A stretch of 64,000 nucleotides of DNA, taken from contig MZZL01000409.1 in NCBI GenBank assembly GCA_002749535.1, forward strand, positions 1,423,527 through 1,487,526, in the 5' to 3' direction. The stretch comes from Apophysomyces variabilis. Its lineage: Eukaryota; Mucoromycota; Mucoromycetes; Mucorales; Mucoraceae. The notes under the pieces are model-generated. The model was given only the letters and a program-made list of their open reading frames with translations. It was not told where the DNA came from and did not search any database. This document shows positions 37,286 to 48,532 of the stretch, piece by piece; within the stretch, counting starts at the first letter, position 1, and the number at the start of each line of letters is the position of its first letter. Position numbers and translations under genes: made by a program.

Positions 37286-40200
37286 CTACGTTATGGATAA
37301 AGGTTGCAATACACACGTATGACCACATCCTGTGGCACATTGTGTCTCTTTAGCAAACCAATCTCTCATATGTTCTATATGACCACCATGATTGCACCCT
37401 TGACACCATGCATAAAGACCACGTACGGTTTGATGACTACGGAAAAAGTTAATAGAAGATATGTATGTAGTTATATACAAACCAAAGGGAACACGGATTA
37501 AGCAGTTTATGGCATTTATCACAAGCCCAGGACCCCCGGCTACTTCCCATGACTAGCTTGAAGCAGTTGTTGCACGCGACATTTATTGTTGTTGCTTTCT
37601 ACTTTCAGGTTAATAACTCGTCTTGAAGTAACTTTCCCCACCTCGTTCTGTTCACGAACTCGTTGAATTTTGCAAGCATTGATGATTGCTGTGGCGGTTG
37701 ACCAGAGCTTAAATCTGTGCAGCAAATCTAATATCAATTCCGTCAAATCCTCGTTCGAAGCCATATCAGGTTTCATACCGATGTAAGCCGTAAACCAGTC
37801 TTCTAACCGATGTTCATCTATTTGTAGATACGGCTCCAAGACAAGATAAAGTGTTACACACATCTGTACATCACCCTGGCAAATTCATCAATGTCAGAAT
37901 GCGTTCATATAGTATAGCCCAGAGAGCTGCACCTGTTCGGTATAATAGTCAAGTAAGCCCATCACCACGTCGCGGTGCTGCCACGTTGCCCACAGTTCTG
38001 TATGCTCAGAGCAAGGAATGCTTGACTCCGCATCACTAATCTCTTTGTCTTCTCCAAAGTTACCAATTTGTTTCTCCTCTTCTAGGTCGGAATCGCTCCT
38101 CTCTTCTATGTGTTCATGCTCTGAATCCCTATCATCCGTCAACTACATAGCGCTGTGATTAGCTCTTGCCAATAAAACGTTCAATTGTTACTGCACATAG
38201 TTCTGATTCTGCATAGCAAGAGTTTGCTCGCTTGCAGATTCTTTCAGGTGATCGTCTCCTGTACGTTCATTTAGCGCATCTATATTGTCAAATGTACATT
38301 AATCCCGAAATAGTCAATCTATGTACATACCTTGTTCCTTTAGATCTTGCTCATGGGTGCTCTGCTTTTCCTCCTCTTCCTCTTCTTCAGTATCAAACAG
38401 TAAAGCAATGATCTTCCAGGTTTGTGAAGTTCGATAACGGCCCATTTTCCAAGCAACCTTACGCGCTATAAGTGATGATGTACATATCGGGGCTCATGCA
38501 TACCATACTATTATTTTCGCAGATTGCAGAAATATCCTTTCCTGATATCGCATAATTCTCCGCAAATACGGAGAAGGATTCGAAATCGAATAATGGCATA
38601 TGGGCAATCCCACAACTTTGGGGAGGAATATACTGCGCAGCCTGTAGAAAATATATGTTCAAGTCTATCCCATGTAGTTATCTGATACCTACAGCATCCT
38701 CACTGGTAATAGCTACTCCCGGCCGTTTCCACTTCTTAGTTTGTTTCTTTGCCGTTTTCGGTATAAAACTGTGTCTCATCAGCAAAAACATCCTTTTATA
38801 ATGGATGCTTGCCTTTCATCAACAAATCGATCATGGGAGCTCATATCAATAGCAAATGCAATGTCTCCTTGTATATTCCATCCTATTGCATTTCTGCGAA
38901 CAAGATCTATCGGACGATACGATTGTTGGATATCTTGGGCAATAAACCATTTATCTTTCGCAACGGAATACAATACGTTAGAATCGAGCCATAAAAATCC
39001 TACAGAGTCAAGGTCAATTAAGGTGTCAGTTCGCGTTACTGCTTGCCTGTTGGGGTCGATTCATGCTCATCAAAAGCAAACTTTGCAATATTCGGTCTTC
39101 TAACATCCCAGACATGGATGCGGCTATCAGTCAATAATGCACATGAAGCGATCTCATCGTCATGGTCTGGACGCCACTGTATACGGGCAACCGCAGCCAT
39201 GGTTCGGATGGTATACAATGGCCTCCGATTATCGGCGCCTAAATCCCACACCTGCATGGAGACGTTAAGTGCCTCTCACATAACCTCCCACTACTTCGAT
39301 ACCTTGATCGTTTTATCTCTTCCTCCACTTGCTACAATCTTGCCTCCCGGATGCCAATCGACGGTGAGACAAGGACCATTATGCGCACTAACCTTGCGGT
39401 CGTACAATGCTTTCGGATTGCGCATATCCCATTTCTATCAACATATCAGAAACAATACTAGTATACGCAATTACTTTGCCTGGATGGTGCCTGTTTCAAA
39501 CGCAGCCGCAAATTCGTGATGATATAGAGGATTAAACTGCACATCTCGCACAGATTCAGACTTCCCTTCAAATCTATACCGTGCTCCGTTTTTAGGATCT
39601 CTGAAATCCTGCAACCGAGTTATAATCTCAGTTAATCGATTATATCAGAATCACTGCTCACCCAACATTTCATTGAACCGTCCTGCGAAGCACTAAGTAA
39701 GATATTTCCATTATCAGGCTGAAAGCAAATTCGATTGACAGCACGGGAATGCTCGGTGATTACACGCTCTAATCTTGCATAAGAAGTCGCACAGTTTCCT
39801 ATCACATGATGAATTACCAGCCTTTCTTCCGGTTTTATTCAGATCCCATAAAATGATAGCGCCATTAGTTGCAGCCGTTGCAACCTTATACTTGGTAACT
39901 TGTGGAGGGAAACCCATTAGCCATTCGTTGAACTGGTGAACTTATGTACCATTGTTTCCCCATTTTACATCATTACTGCTGTAATTCAAGTTCACCTGGC
40001 TTCCGGCACGCAAATTTATCGTTTCAACCACTTCGCTCTTGCTCACAGAGAGGATCTTGAGCACTATGAGAAGTAGGGCGTTAACAGAAACTCTTACTGG
40101 GTAATAAAAGACCGTACCCTCACGCCCAGCAACTGCCACAGACTCTGCATCGGGGGAAATAGCAAGTGCGTTCAGTGCACCGGATAGTCTAGAACGTAAC

Positions 40201-40403
40201 GGCCCATTCCGTGTCTCCGTTGAGGTTGGCATCGGTATAGCGCTATCTTCGGATGTCATTGCTGACGCATGACTTTGATCCCACGGCGGAGCGCTGGTGC
40301 TGGAAGAAAGTCTGGCGGCAGCATAAAGACCTGCCTGAGATACCGTGCGGTGAATTCTACCAGCACTTCCAGACGAAGACTGATTTCTGATGTGCTTGTT
40401 CAT
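37286..40403 (-). CDS. SEA2: Sea2/WDR24, SEACAT/GATOR2 complex subunit
   Basis: Sixteen exons: 40118-40403, 39950-40063, 39818-39898, 39662-39768, 39480-39608, 39303-39434, 39047-39251, 38813-38999, 38693-38768, 38504-38641, 38331-38457, 38197-38279, 37933-38142, 37642-37875, 37483-37598 and 37286-37436, giving 791 residues. N-terminal WD40 repeats include ATAATNGAIILWDLN, LLSASQDGSMKCWDFR, ASGGRDKTIKVWDL and RIHVWDVRRP. A helical middle part follows. The C-terminus is a RING-like zinc module: ACDKCHKLL, YAWCQGCNHGGHIEHM, CATGCGHTC, as in WDR24. Family role: amino-acid signalling to TORC1 at the vacuole. Three introns need GC donors. The 37599-37641 intron (GTGGGG donor) and the GTGCAG donors at 38196 and 37932 are the weakest junctions. 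The start was chosen at MNKHIRNQ; upstream in-frame ATGs exist. Confidence 0.92.
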
Positions 40404-40606
40404 TTCGACTGGCAATGAGTCGTTCACGAACAGACTGCAGGTAGCACGACTTACAGTCACCTTCAAACAAAGAAATTTCCAATTTCGGCTGGTCAGAAAG
40501 GGACACTCTGTATATAACAACTTATTATATAATATTCTCTAACTGAATACTAGATATGTGTTTGCCAATCTAATAAAGGAACCTGGTCGTCGATCGGCAT
40601 AATCTC

Positions 40607-42892
40607 TCATGTGCAAGAAACGTGCAAAATGTTGGATGCAGCCATAGAGTGTCGATTCCAAAACATGGTCGTCCACGATTTGTTAGAGTATGTCAGTACG
40701 GCATGAATTTTCGAGCCTTCCTGGCCTCGCGCATCTTTTCCTTCTTTTGCATTCTGTAAGTTTCGCTTCTGACAGACTGGACATATTTGAGACGTAAGAT
40801 ATTCGTCCATGAGGAACACAAAAGTAGGAGTCTAACAAAAGCGAGCTTAGTCACTCATGGAATTTTATATAACTGCTTATACCTTTCGTTGTCTGGCTTG
40901 TTGTTGCAATTCCTTCAGAATAGCTTTGGTAGGCGCAGCTTTCCGTCCTTTCATGCTCCCAGAGAATGCTCCATTTCCATAAGCAATAATTATCGGCTTC
41001 TCTTTTTCCTCCGGCCGATCATTAGCTGATAAAGGGACCCATTTCGAATCACTGGACTTGCATGCGCTTTCCTTGCTATCTGACCTATATTTTTTGTTCC
41101 CATATAGTAGTCCTTTTGCAATTTTGTTCCGTCCTTTCTGTTCCTTAATATACGATTTGAATCTCAATTTACTGTATCTAGGGGAAGTAATAATATTAGA
41201 AGTATAACAAAGAAAATCTGCCATACTTTGATTTCGGCTAAAAAATTCGGAAATAGTGTCATAGTGTTGTATACAATATCGAATTGCTATAATCAGCTTT
41301 TCCAGATCAGATGTCTTCAACGAAGGTGTTTTATCAATAAGATCTTTGATGGCTGGTTCTTACTTGTTATATTTCTCTCCAACTCTTGAGGCATGGTTAA
41401 ACCCACATAAAGAGTAGTACTCTTCGGTACTGGTAGAGCGGACCCGGTGTCGTGAATCATGTGTCCCATCTGCTGCAACAAAAACATTGGCCACTTCAGG
41501 ATCAACTTCCCAGATCAACGCATCGTCAAACTTTCCTTGCATATCTGAAGGTGCAAGTGGCTTCTTTTTCGGGTCGTATGGTACCTTGTATTTTTTAAAA
41601 ATAAATTCAATGTCTATGCCATTGGTTCCTATTCTATCCCTTCAATGAAAACGTTAACAGAATCCCATATGGAAAATATAAAAAAGTCTACCAAAATAGC
41701 ACTTTTTCTGTTTCCAAGTCTTCGATAGTCCTGTACCCAATTTTTGGCATGTCGAACAAATTGAAATACACTTCTCTGGCTTCATCGGGCTTGACAGGTG
41801 ACATAGTATCTCGTTGGCCAGATTTGCACATCAGTCGACCAAGCGGTTGGTTATCCATTGTGATATGGCGCCTTTGGGTGCCATACACAGGCAACATTGT
41901 ACATCTTCTCATGCCCCGTGGGTCTGTATATTTTTCAGGTTTAAATGTCCCAGCATCAATCGCAACCCCTATCTCCTTGTTAAATTCCTGCAGTTTCGAC
42001 AGAGCTGTTTCCGATAGATGAGCGAATTTCTTTGCCAGAGAAAGTTTCTCTCGCTTTCTGATGGCTATCCTATCATTCACTTCGAGGCTTTTCACGAGTC
42101 GCTTTGGCAGTTTCTCTTTGTCGAGAACCTAAGATATCGTCAGCTCATATTAAGTTTGAATACTGTTGTCGACATACCTTATCTACCATTCGGTGAATGT
42201 ACCCTGGGGAGACGTACTTTAGAGCTGTGGGCGCGGCAAATATCTTTTGTTCAAGACGCTTAAACACTTGAAACAACCAAGGAAGGAAGAGGTGGGGCTC
42301 CGCATTGAGTTTTGTCTCGTCAATTTCCGTAATACCTATTGACTGCTGTAGAAACTCGACACAAGACTTGACATAATCACGATTGTGTCTATTGTCTGCG
42401 ATGCTTTTGGGCCAAGTCGCTTCTGTACCACATACCTGTTTGTTTACAAAGTTTGCCAATAATATTCGCTCCGCCACGATGGATTTCCATCGGAATGCTT
42501 CATCCTTGTCATCAGACATGCGGACTAAAAGATATTGAATTATCTTTGGCTCGAAGTTTGCTGTCAAATGATTTCGGATTGCTTCCTCGTACTCTTTTGC
42601 AGCGGAGGAGATTACGGTCATATAACCTCTGGACCGGAATTTTGTTTTTTTACAAAGCTCTTACGGACCATAGGTTATGCAGAGTTAGGGCCCATAGTTT
42701 ACCCAATCCATTTCCTTTCATGACCGGTAGTCCATTGTCCGGCCCATACTTACTTTGCTCCTGTTCTCCACTATCTCTTTTTTTCCCTGTGTTTACGTTT
42801 TCCAATCCCAAAAGATTATAATCTCGCTTCGCATCAAAATGAATCCTACTGACAACTTCGTTTTCATCAACGGAAAGAGGCTGTATAATGAA
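40607..42892 (-). pseudogene. Fanzor (eukaryotic TnpB-like RNA-guided nuclease) copy C, nearly complete but inactivated
   Basis: Readable exons: 42665-42892 (less certain), 42178-about 42635, 41692-42128, 40883-41639 and 40607-40831. Order of blocks: helical N-terminal part (TWPKSI...LFLPWLFQVFKRLE), VLFWDRIGTNGIDIEFIF, RuvC-I IWEVDPEVANVFVAADG, EYYSLCGFNHAS, IIIAYGNGAFSG, then FLMDEYLTSQICPVCQKRN and WNRHSMAASNIL. The fold order and the GNG and DEYLTSxxC motifs are those of Fanzor/TnpB proteins. Damage: an in-frame TAA at 41360-41362; the RuvC-III Asp of NRD is His; the second zinc knuckle reads TYSNKSW instead of two Cys; the first exon does not join in frame. Family knowledge: intact members use an element-encoded guide RNA. 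I see no clear element ends or guide-RNA gene. Confidence 0.85.
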
Positions 42893-43095
42893 CTATAGTG
42901 TTTGCCTTGATATATGTTTGCCATATGCTAGCGTCCGGACCGGAAAGTTCGTTACGACCTACTGACCAGAATCATTGCTATCGTCCATAAGGGCTTCGGG
43001 CGGTCATATAAAAGGATTAGGTTACCTATGGTTCCGAACTGTGTGTAACCTATGGTCCCTAAGAAACTCGTTATGCAAACAAACATATCAGGGAC
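42620..43095. repeat. imperfect inverted repeat, arms of about 100 bp, at the 5' side of Fanzor copy C
   Basis: The minus-strand arm (about 42730 down to 42620) translates GLGKLWALTLHNLWSVRAL. The plus-strand arm (about 42985-43095) translates GLGYLWFRTVCNLWSLRNS. A 13-bp core is exact: GGACCATAGGTTA at 42665-42677 and its reverse complement at 43046-43058. A partial direct copy of that core (ttacctatggttcc) lies at 43022-43035. Confidence 0.65.
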
Positions 43096-44101
43096 AAAGT
43101 TTTTTTAACGACCGAACACTGGGTATGGCTGCTTTTCCTTTGGATTTCCCATGCTTCAACACTTAATAGACTCTTCGTCCAAATAAGGAAACGACACCAA
43201 AAATTCCTCGCCCCTTTTATAGGGGCCCAACATCAAAATGGGCTTTGTTTATATTATAGCAAGATGTGAAGACAATGAGATTAGAGTAAATACGACATGC
43301 AATCCCAAGCTTACAAGACGGATAAACTGCTGTGCATACCATCTAGGCTATGGTTGTGATTGTGAACCAAAATCGACATCAATGCTAGAGCTTTAAAACG
43401 TGGGGTATGTTACAGGAAGTAAACGTGTCAGATTCAGAGAACGAGAGTGAACCCTTTTACAAAAGCTCATCATACATTCGCGGTGTTGATAAAGGATACT
43501 TTGTCGTTAGAAGTGAATTATAACAAATAGTCGAAAGAAAAAGAATATCTCAGGTATGGATTGATAAGGAATAAAGTAAGTCGTGAAAAATGAGAACAAC
43601 AACAATATCAACTACTTGTAGATCAACTTAAGGGCAATGCATTATTTCACTGCTTGTTTGGCACTCTTGCCGTGATCCAAGAAATCTGCAACAAGTCCCT
43701 TGGATCAGCTGGCACACTGTAAGCATTCAACTTATAAAACAGCCGTCGCAGGTCGGCTGGCATTATTCTCATGCAGAAAATCTCCTGCAGGCGCTTTACT
43801 CACTCCTAATCATTGGAACGAAAACACATCGCGCTTCGGATGCAGCTGAAATGGTAGGATCGGTTACTGCAGTAGATGTTCTCAGGTCGTCAAAGCTAGT
43901 AGTCACAGCGTAAGCACCCCGCATTCCTTTGGTGGAAAAGAGATATAGAGAGATATATTGAAGTCCATACTATAACCCAGCTGGGAAAATGCTTTTTTTA
44001 AAGGTACTATTACTTCTAACCCCTTGTATTAACATGGGAAATACGTTGACAAGAAGCGCAATACGTTTAGCTTAGACTAACTGGTTCCAATGCGTCCATT
44101 T
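42893..44101. other. intergenic between Fanzor copy C and the GST gene
   Basis: Holds the plus-strand arm of the inverted repeat, a 6-bp-stem hairpin (GCCCCT at 43210-43215 with AGGGGC at 43221-43226), and a short readable segment near 43411-43520 on the plus strand (SDSENESEPFYKSSSYIRG) with no identifiable family. No supported gene. Confidence 0.5.
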
Positions 44102-44981
44102 CTAGCTATTGATCTTTGCGAGGTATTTCTTGAGATTCGGTCTCTCGTTAAATGCATCAATAAATGCCTCAATATGTGGATATGGCTATACAATTATTAA
44201 CGTCCATACGTGAAGATGGTATATTGAAGGAAATACCTTGTAATCTGCACCTTCCTCTGAAATCCGGTGGTACGCAAAGAAATCCACGTATGAAATCTGC
44301 AGTTTTCTTGTCAGATAGCATGAAATGAAAGCGAAATTTAACAGACCTCTTGTCCAAGAAGATAAGGGCCGTTGCGCTCAGCGTAGGCTTTTTCAAAGAC
44401 TTCCAGATATCCAGGAGTGATCACTTCACGGTGTCTCTTTTTCCGTTCCTAAAAATCTCAAGCCTATCAATTCGGAGTGGGACCTTTTCGTGCAGATACC
44501 TCTGTACCGTGATACATTGCAAAAGAGCATTGCTTCGCCCAGTCTAACATTGTATCAGCTAAAGCATCGAGCCACTGATATTCCTCATCATTGGATCCTT
44601 GATATTTTCCTATTTACACTATAATTTAGTATAGATTTCTCCTATCATTTCACCAACCGAGCCGTTTAGCAATGTACCGCATGATCGGTACTGTTTTTCC
44701 GATTCTTTTCCCTTCAATTTCAAGCATGGGTACTGTTCCAAAGTAATAGCCTTCTTGAAGCAGTTGTTCTTTTTTCAGTTTCCATTCGTCATCTGTGTAC
44801 TGTATGTATTCGTGTTCGATACCGGCGTCTTCCAGCAGCAGCTTTACGTTTTCACCGAGACCAAGTATACCTGATCATTTTTTTTTCATAAGAATGTACC
44901 TCGACTTGTTTCTTTCTTTTCTTTACCTTTATCTCCAATCTTCAAATAATGCAAGGTGACTTTTGGGAACAAATCCGTCAT
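44102..44981 (-). CDS. glutathione S-transferase (sigma/pi-like)
   Basis: Six exons: 44927-44981, 44658-44870, 44500-44609, 44347-44448, 44237-44296 and 44102-44185, giving 207 residues, the usual GST length. The N-terminal thioredoxin-like domain starts MTDLFPKVTLHYLKIGDKG and contains GENVKLLLEDAGI and GTVPMLEIEGKRIGKTVPIM; the cis-Pro of TVPML and the following acidic/IG segment form the glutathione site. The helical C-terminal domain has YAERNGPYLLGQEISYVDFF and ends with IEAFIDAFNERPNLKKYL. Family role: conjugation of glutathione to electrophiles in the cytosol. In the N-terminal motif the catalytic Tyr is probably that of LHYLK. Junctions are standard GT-AG. Confidence 0.93.
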
Positions 44982-46006
44982 ATTGAGTTGATATGTATTT
45001 TGAGCTAACAGTGAGCTTTTTATATACCATTTTCAAGCAGCGTAACACACGTTTAGCACCGACTGCGCCTTCAATGATGACAAATCTTGCGCCATCCCTG
45101 TTCGTCATAAGATAGCAGAACCATGTCTTGTACAACAAGACCCTGTCGTGAGCGTTTGGACGATTAAAGTCTACCTATAAAAGGCGAAAGGTACACTCAT
45201 AAAACCAAGCCCAGTTGCTTTTTTATGTGTAGAATGAAGTTTATACCAAGCTCAGTTGCTGATTTGGCTTTCCATTTTTTCTCCTTCATAGTCCACGTCC
45301 TATCGTATGGATCTTCTCTTTCTTTTTTTAGATTGGAAGTGAGCACTGTAGCTTAAATACGTGCATGGTCAGCCTCATTGGAGATCAAACCCGGATTGGT
45401 TTTACACTATCTCAAAGCTTTTGTCATCATCGTCTATTATTTTAGGTCTTTTTCCAGAGGGATGTAATTCCAAGTTCGCTCATGCATAGCATGGTGTTTG
45501 TTTCGAGCGTGACCTACAGGAGTAGCTTCTTACTAATAGAACAGACAGATGCTCTCTGACAATGTCTAGGCAATTTAAGCAATACAGAGCTCATTTTAGG
45601 TGGGGACAGAAAGGCTACATTGAAGCAAAGGAGAAGGACTTTCGTTCGACACCTTACCGTTGATCCAGGAAGTTCGGACGCCTCACGCATGACATTCGCA
45701 TAGTACAATAGCACCAAACCAGGAAGGCATCAATACGAAGAATCCGTTTTTCAGCAACGCACTGAAGCTTCTTTCACTGGAAGACAGACACAAAAATGGG
45801 AAATCACTCAACGTCACTCCCCAAAGGGAGTGCCCGTTCGCAAATACTAGGTCTAGCACTAACTAAGACTCTATGCGACGCTTTTTCAATTGTGTTGGAT
45901 TGCTGTTTAGCATGAGGATTGGAAAAGTTGCTTTTCTGTACTTTATCCAACGATGCAAATGTTTTCTTACGGTATTGCGTGGGACCATTAGATACAGTTT
46001 TATTTG
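44982..46006. other. intergenic
   Basis: Promoter side of the GST gene and 3' side of the coiled-coil gene (both minus strand). Short frames only, with no family motif. Confidence 0.55.
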
Positions 46007-47710
46007 TTACATAGAAGAACCATAAACATTGTACGTAGATTCACGCATTTCTCTTCCTGAAGGTCGCCGACGAATTGAACGTCCATGTTTCTGTGCAGGA
46101 TAAGTCTTGTGATTTGTTCCACGATCGGGTGGATAACAGTAACGTGGTAAAATAGGGTATATCATAGGATCAGGGGTATCTGATCCATAATCTGGCCATA
46201 TAGCGTCATGAGACATAAAGGGTGGCGGAGGAACAGAAGTGCCAAGGGTGGCAGGAGTCGGTGTGGAAGAGACAGATCGTCTTCGGGTTAGTGACCCTGA
46301 ACGACGTGCTCTGCTGAAGTCCAGCGTCCAGGACTTTTGGCGTGTCAAAGATCTCTGACGGCTACGAAACATGAATGGATGTTCTTCCCATCTGTCTACG
46401 AGATCAAGCTCATAGCCGTAGGGAGCACGGTAATACCAGTCATCTTCTTCCGCGTGGCCATGCCAATAGCTATGTAATGCTAGATCAGCCAAATTTCGTG
46501 GCCGTGCGGGCAAGGCTGGGAAGAATTCCTCGTCTGCATAAGACGCATCCATATCATAGTATTTCCAAGACGTAGGAATTCTTCGGCGCAGATTTCTTGA
46601 AAATGGGCTTGGATCTGGGTGTTCTTCAATTTGAACTGGTACCACTCGATCGTTTTCACCTTTATTATGGTTATCACCTACATTAACATCCTGCAAGGAA
46701 TGCCGCATTCGCGTCGGTAGCGAAACAGGCTCAGAAGTGGATGCCACTGGTTGGACAGGAGTCTTGTTCTCATTTGGTGCGTTTTCATTTTGCATAAGAG
46801 TTGACAATTCATGTTGCCGGTCAGGTCTCTCTGTTTTACGTCTTGCATCTTTATTTTGCTTGCCTAATTCCGCCACTGGATTTGAAGCATTAGTGAATTG
46901 CTTTGGCGATGAGTGGTCCATGGCCGAATATCGGGCAAATTCATGCACTTTTTGTTCCAGTTGCCGCAGTTGAATCGCCATGTAATAATTTTGACGGTGC
47001 AGTCTGAAGCGATCATATTCCATTTCTTCTAGCTCTCGTATCAGCAGCTGGAGATCGTACTTTAGCTGGCTGTTCTCTTCCAGCAGTTTATGGTGAGATA
47101 AAGCCTTGCCGATATCGTCAGCGCCATCAGATGACTTGTCAGACGTATGCTGTTGCTGGATTTCCTCTGTTTTGGTACAAATAGCCTTTGGTGACGATGT
47201 TGCTGGATTTGCACTAATTTTCCACGATGAATTTGTACGTTTCTCCGTTTTGCTAGGTTGTTCAGAAGAGAATGTTGTAAGGTTTTGTCGCGCATCGTTG
47301 CTGCTATGTCGATCTTTCTTTAATTGCAAGTTTTCATCGCCAGCTTTCTTTAAAATGCCCACCGGGCCAGGGGATGTTATTGCCATGGGTTTTTCTTCCT
47401 TTGTTGTTTCTGTCTCTCTGTAACTAATGAACGATTTCGATATATAAGACGGAGATGCACTTTTATGGAATAGATTTCGAGTCGGCGCAACCGCAGGAAT
47501 AGGCCTTGGCATCAAGACGGGAGGGGGGGATTTGGTTGGGCCGGTAACCTCTACCTCTTCTTCAGTGTATCTTGTAATTGTGTGTTTTTGGTCAAGCTGC
47601 GGATAACCAATTTCGTCCATCACGGCAGGATCTTCTAAGTCAATCCTTTTTCTTTGGCTAGCAGAAGCTGTAGCTACAGCTCTATGGGATGTCTTCTCTT
47701 GTTTTGACAT
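46007..47710 (-). CDS. unrecognised coiled-coil protein
   Basis: Single exon, 567 residues from MSKQEKTSHRAV. I do not recognise a family. The N-terminal 200 residues are Ser/Thr/Pro/Lys-rich and disordered, with PPPVLMPRPIPAVAP as a possible SH3 ligand. Residues about 200-265 form a coiled coil (LLEENSQLKYDLQLLIRELE and following heptads). A Ser-rich linker follows, then an acidic aromatic region (YADEEFFPALPARP, HGHAEEDDWYYRAPYGYELD) and a very basic Arg/Ser tail (SGSLTRRRSVSSTPTP) with several RxxS-type phosphorylation-like sites. Codon use and the long uninterrupted frame support a real gene. A scaffold or cytoskeletal role is only a guess. Confidence 0.85.
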   Translation of the reverse strand: MSKQEKTSHRAVATASASQRKRIDLEDPAVMDEIGYPQLDQKHTITRYTEEEVEVTGPTKSPPPVLMPRPIPAVAPTRNLFHKSASPSYISKSFISYRETETTKEEKPMAITSPGPVGILKKAGDENLQLKKDRHSSNDARQNLTTFSSEQPSKTEKRTNSSWKISANPATSSPKAICTKTEEIQQQHTSDKSSDGADDIGKALSHHKLLEENSQLKYDLQLLIRELEEMEYDRFRLHRQNYYMAIQLRQLEQKVHEFARYSAMDHSSPKQFTNASNPVAELGKQNKDARRKTERPDRQHELSTLMQNENAPNENKTPVQPVASTSEPVSLPTRMRHSLQDVNVGDNHNKGENDRVVPVQIEEHPDPSPFSRNLRRRIPTSWKYYDMDASYADEEFFPALPARPRNLADLALHSYWHGHAEEDDWYYRAPYGYELDLVDRWEEHPFMFRSRQRSLTRQKSWTLDFSRARRSGSLTRRRSVSSTPTPATLGTSVPPPPFMSHDAIWPDYGSDTPDPMIYPILPRYCYPPDRGTNHKTYPAQKHGRSIRRRPSGREMRESTYNVYGSSM

Positions 47711-48532
47711 ACAAAACAGGAAAGATAATAACAGTGCGAAAGGAAAAAAGAAAAGGGATTAATCGACATAGAATTTTTAGAGTTTTCTTTCTTCCTTTCT
47801 AAAGTAGAATTGATCAGATGGCTCGGTCATTTCCCTACACTATTATTCGGGAAAATTCGTACAGTAGTCGGAAGTAGAAACGAACATCATCCAAAGTAGC
47901 ACGACCTGCATCAATCCATACTGCATCCTTGCATGGCGGAAACATGACAGATCTTGCCAACGTAAATGTGTCACTGCCAAAGTGCTTTCAAGTACACCCG
48001 AATGCCTGTGCAAGACAGAACGTCAGCGGTTTTGACACTCGTTTGCTTCTACTTCAACTTAGTTTTTGTCAATGCATATAATAAATCTACATTAGCTAAC
48101 ATTGGATATGGCGTCCACCGGAGGACCAAGTTAATGTGATTAAACGAGTTTCCGGATTAGCTGACTTGCTAATCAGGGATGCTTTATACCATTTTCGGCT
48201 CAAATATGGCCCATTCCATGGATACCAAAACATATCTATAATATCGTGGATTGTGCACTCAATACACACAAGAACACCCAGTTGTGCCATCAACTCTCTC
48301 TCCTGATAAGAGGCAATATATTCAGCAAATGCGCATTTGCTGTTGCTCTAGCCGAGTGACGGAAAAACAATGGGACATAGCGCGTCCAAAAGCCAAAGCG
48401 GGGATCGAACGTACAAAGTGTTAGTCCGGGCCGGACAATATCGCTGCCCCTTGCCCCAGCAGGCACCCAACTTGATGACCATTTCCACACGGGATTGAAC
48501 CCTCTCTTTCGCCTTCCGTCAAATCCGTTGAA
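47711..48532. other. divergent intergenic region upstream of the coiled-coil gene and the eL24 gene
   Basis: The two genes point away from each other, so both promoters should lie here. No supported coding region. Two stretches superficially like a tRNA T-arm were rejected. Confidence 0.55.

Noticed and set aside
41340..41370. A hidden intron removing the TAA in Fanzor copy C
   Set aside because: No GT-AG pair keeps frame, and the bases after the stop align without a gap to relic B, so a nonsense mutation is the simpler reading.
48370..48520. Stretches resembling a tRNA T-arm (ggatcgaac and gggattgaacc)
   Set aside because: No pairing acceptor stem, D-arm or anticodon arm could be built at the right spacing on either strand.
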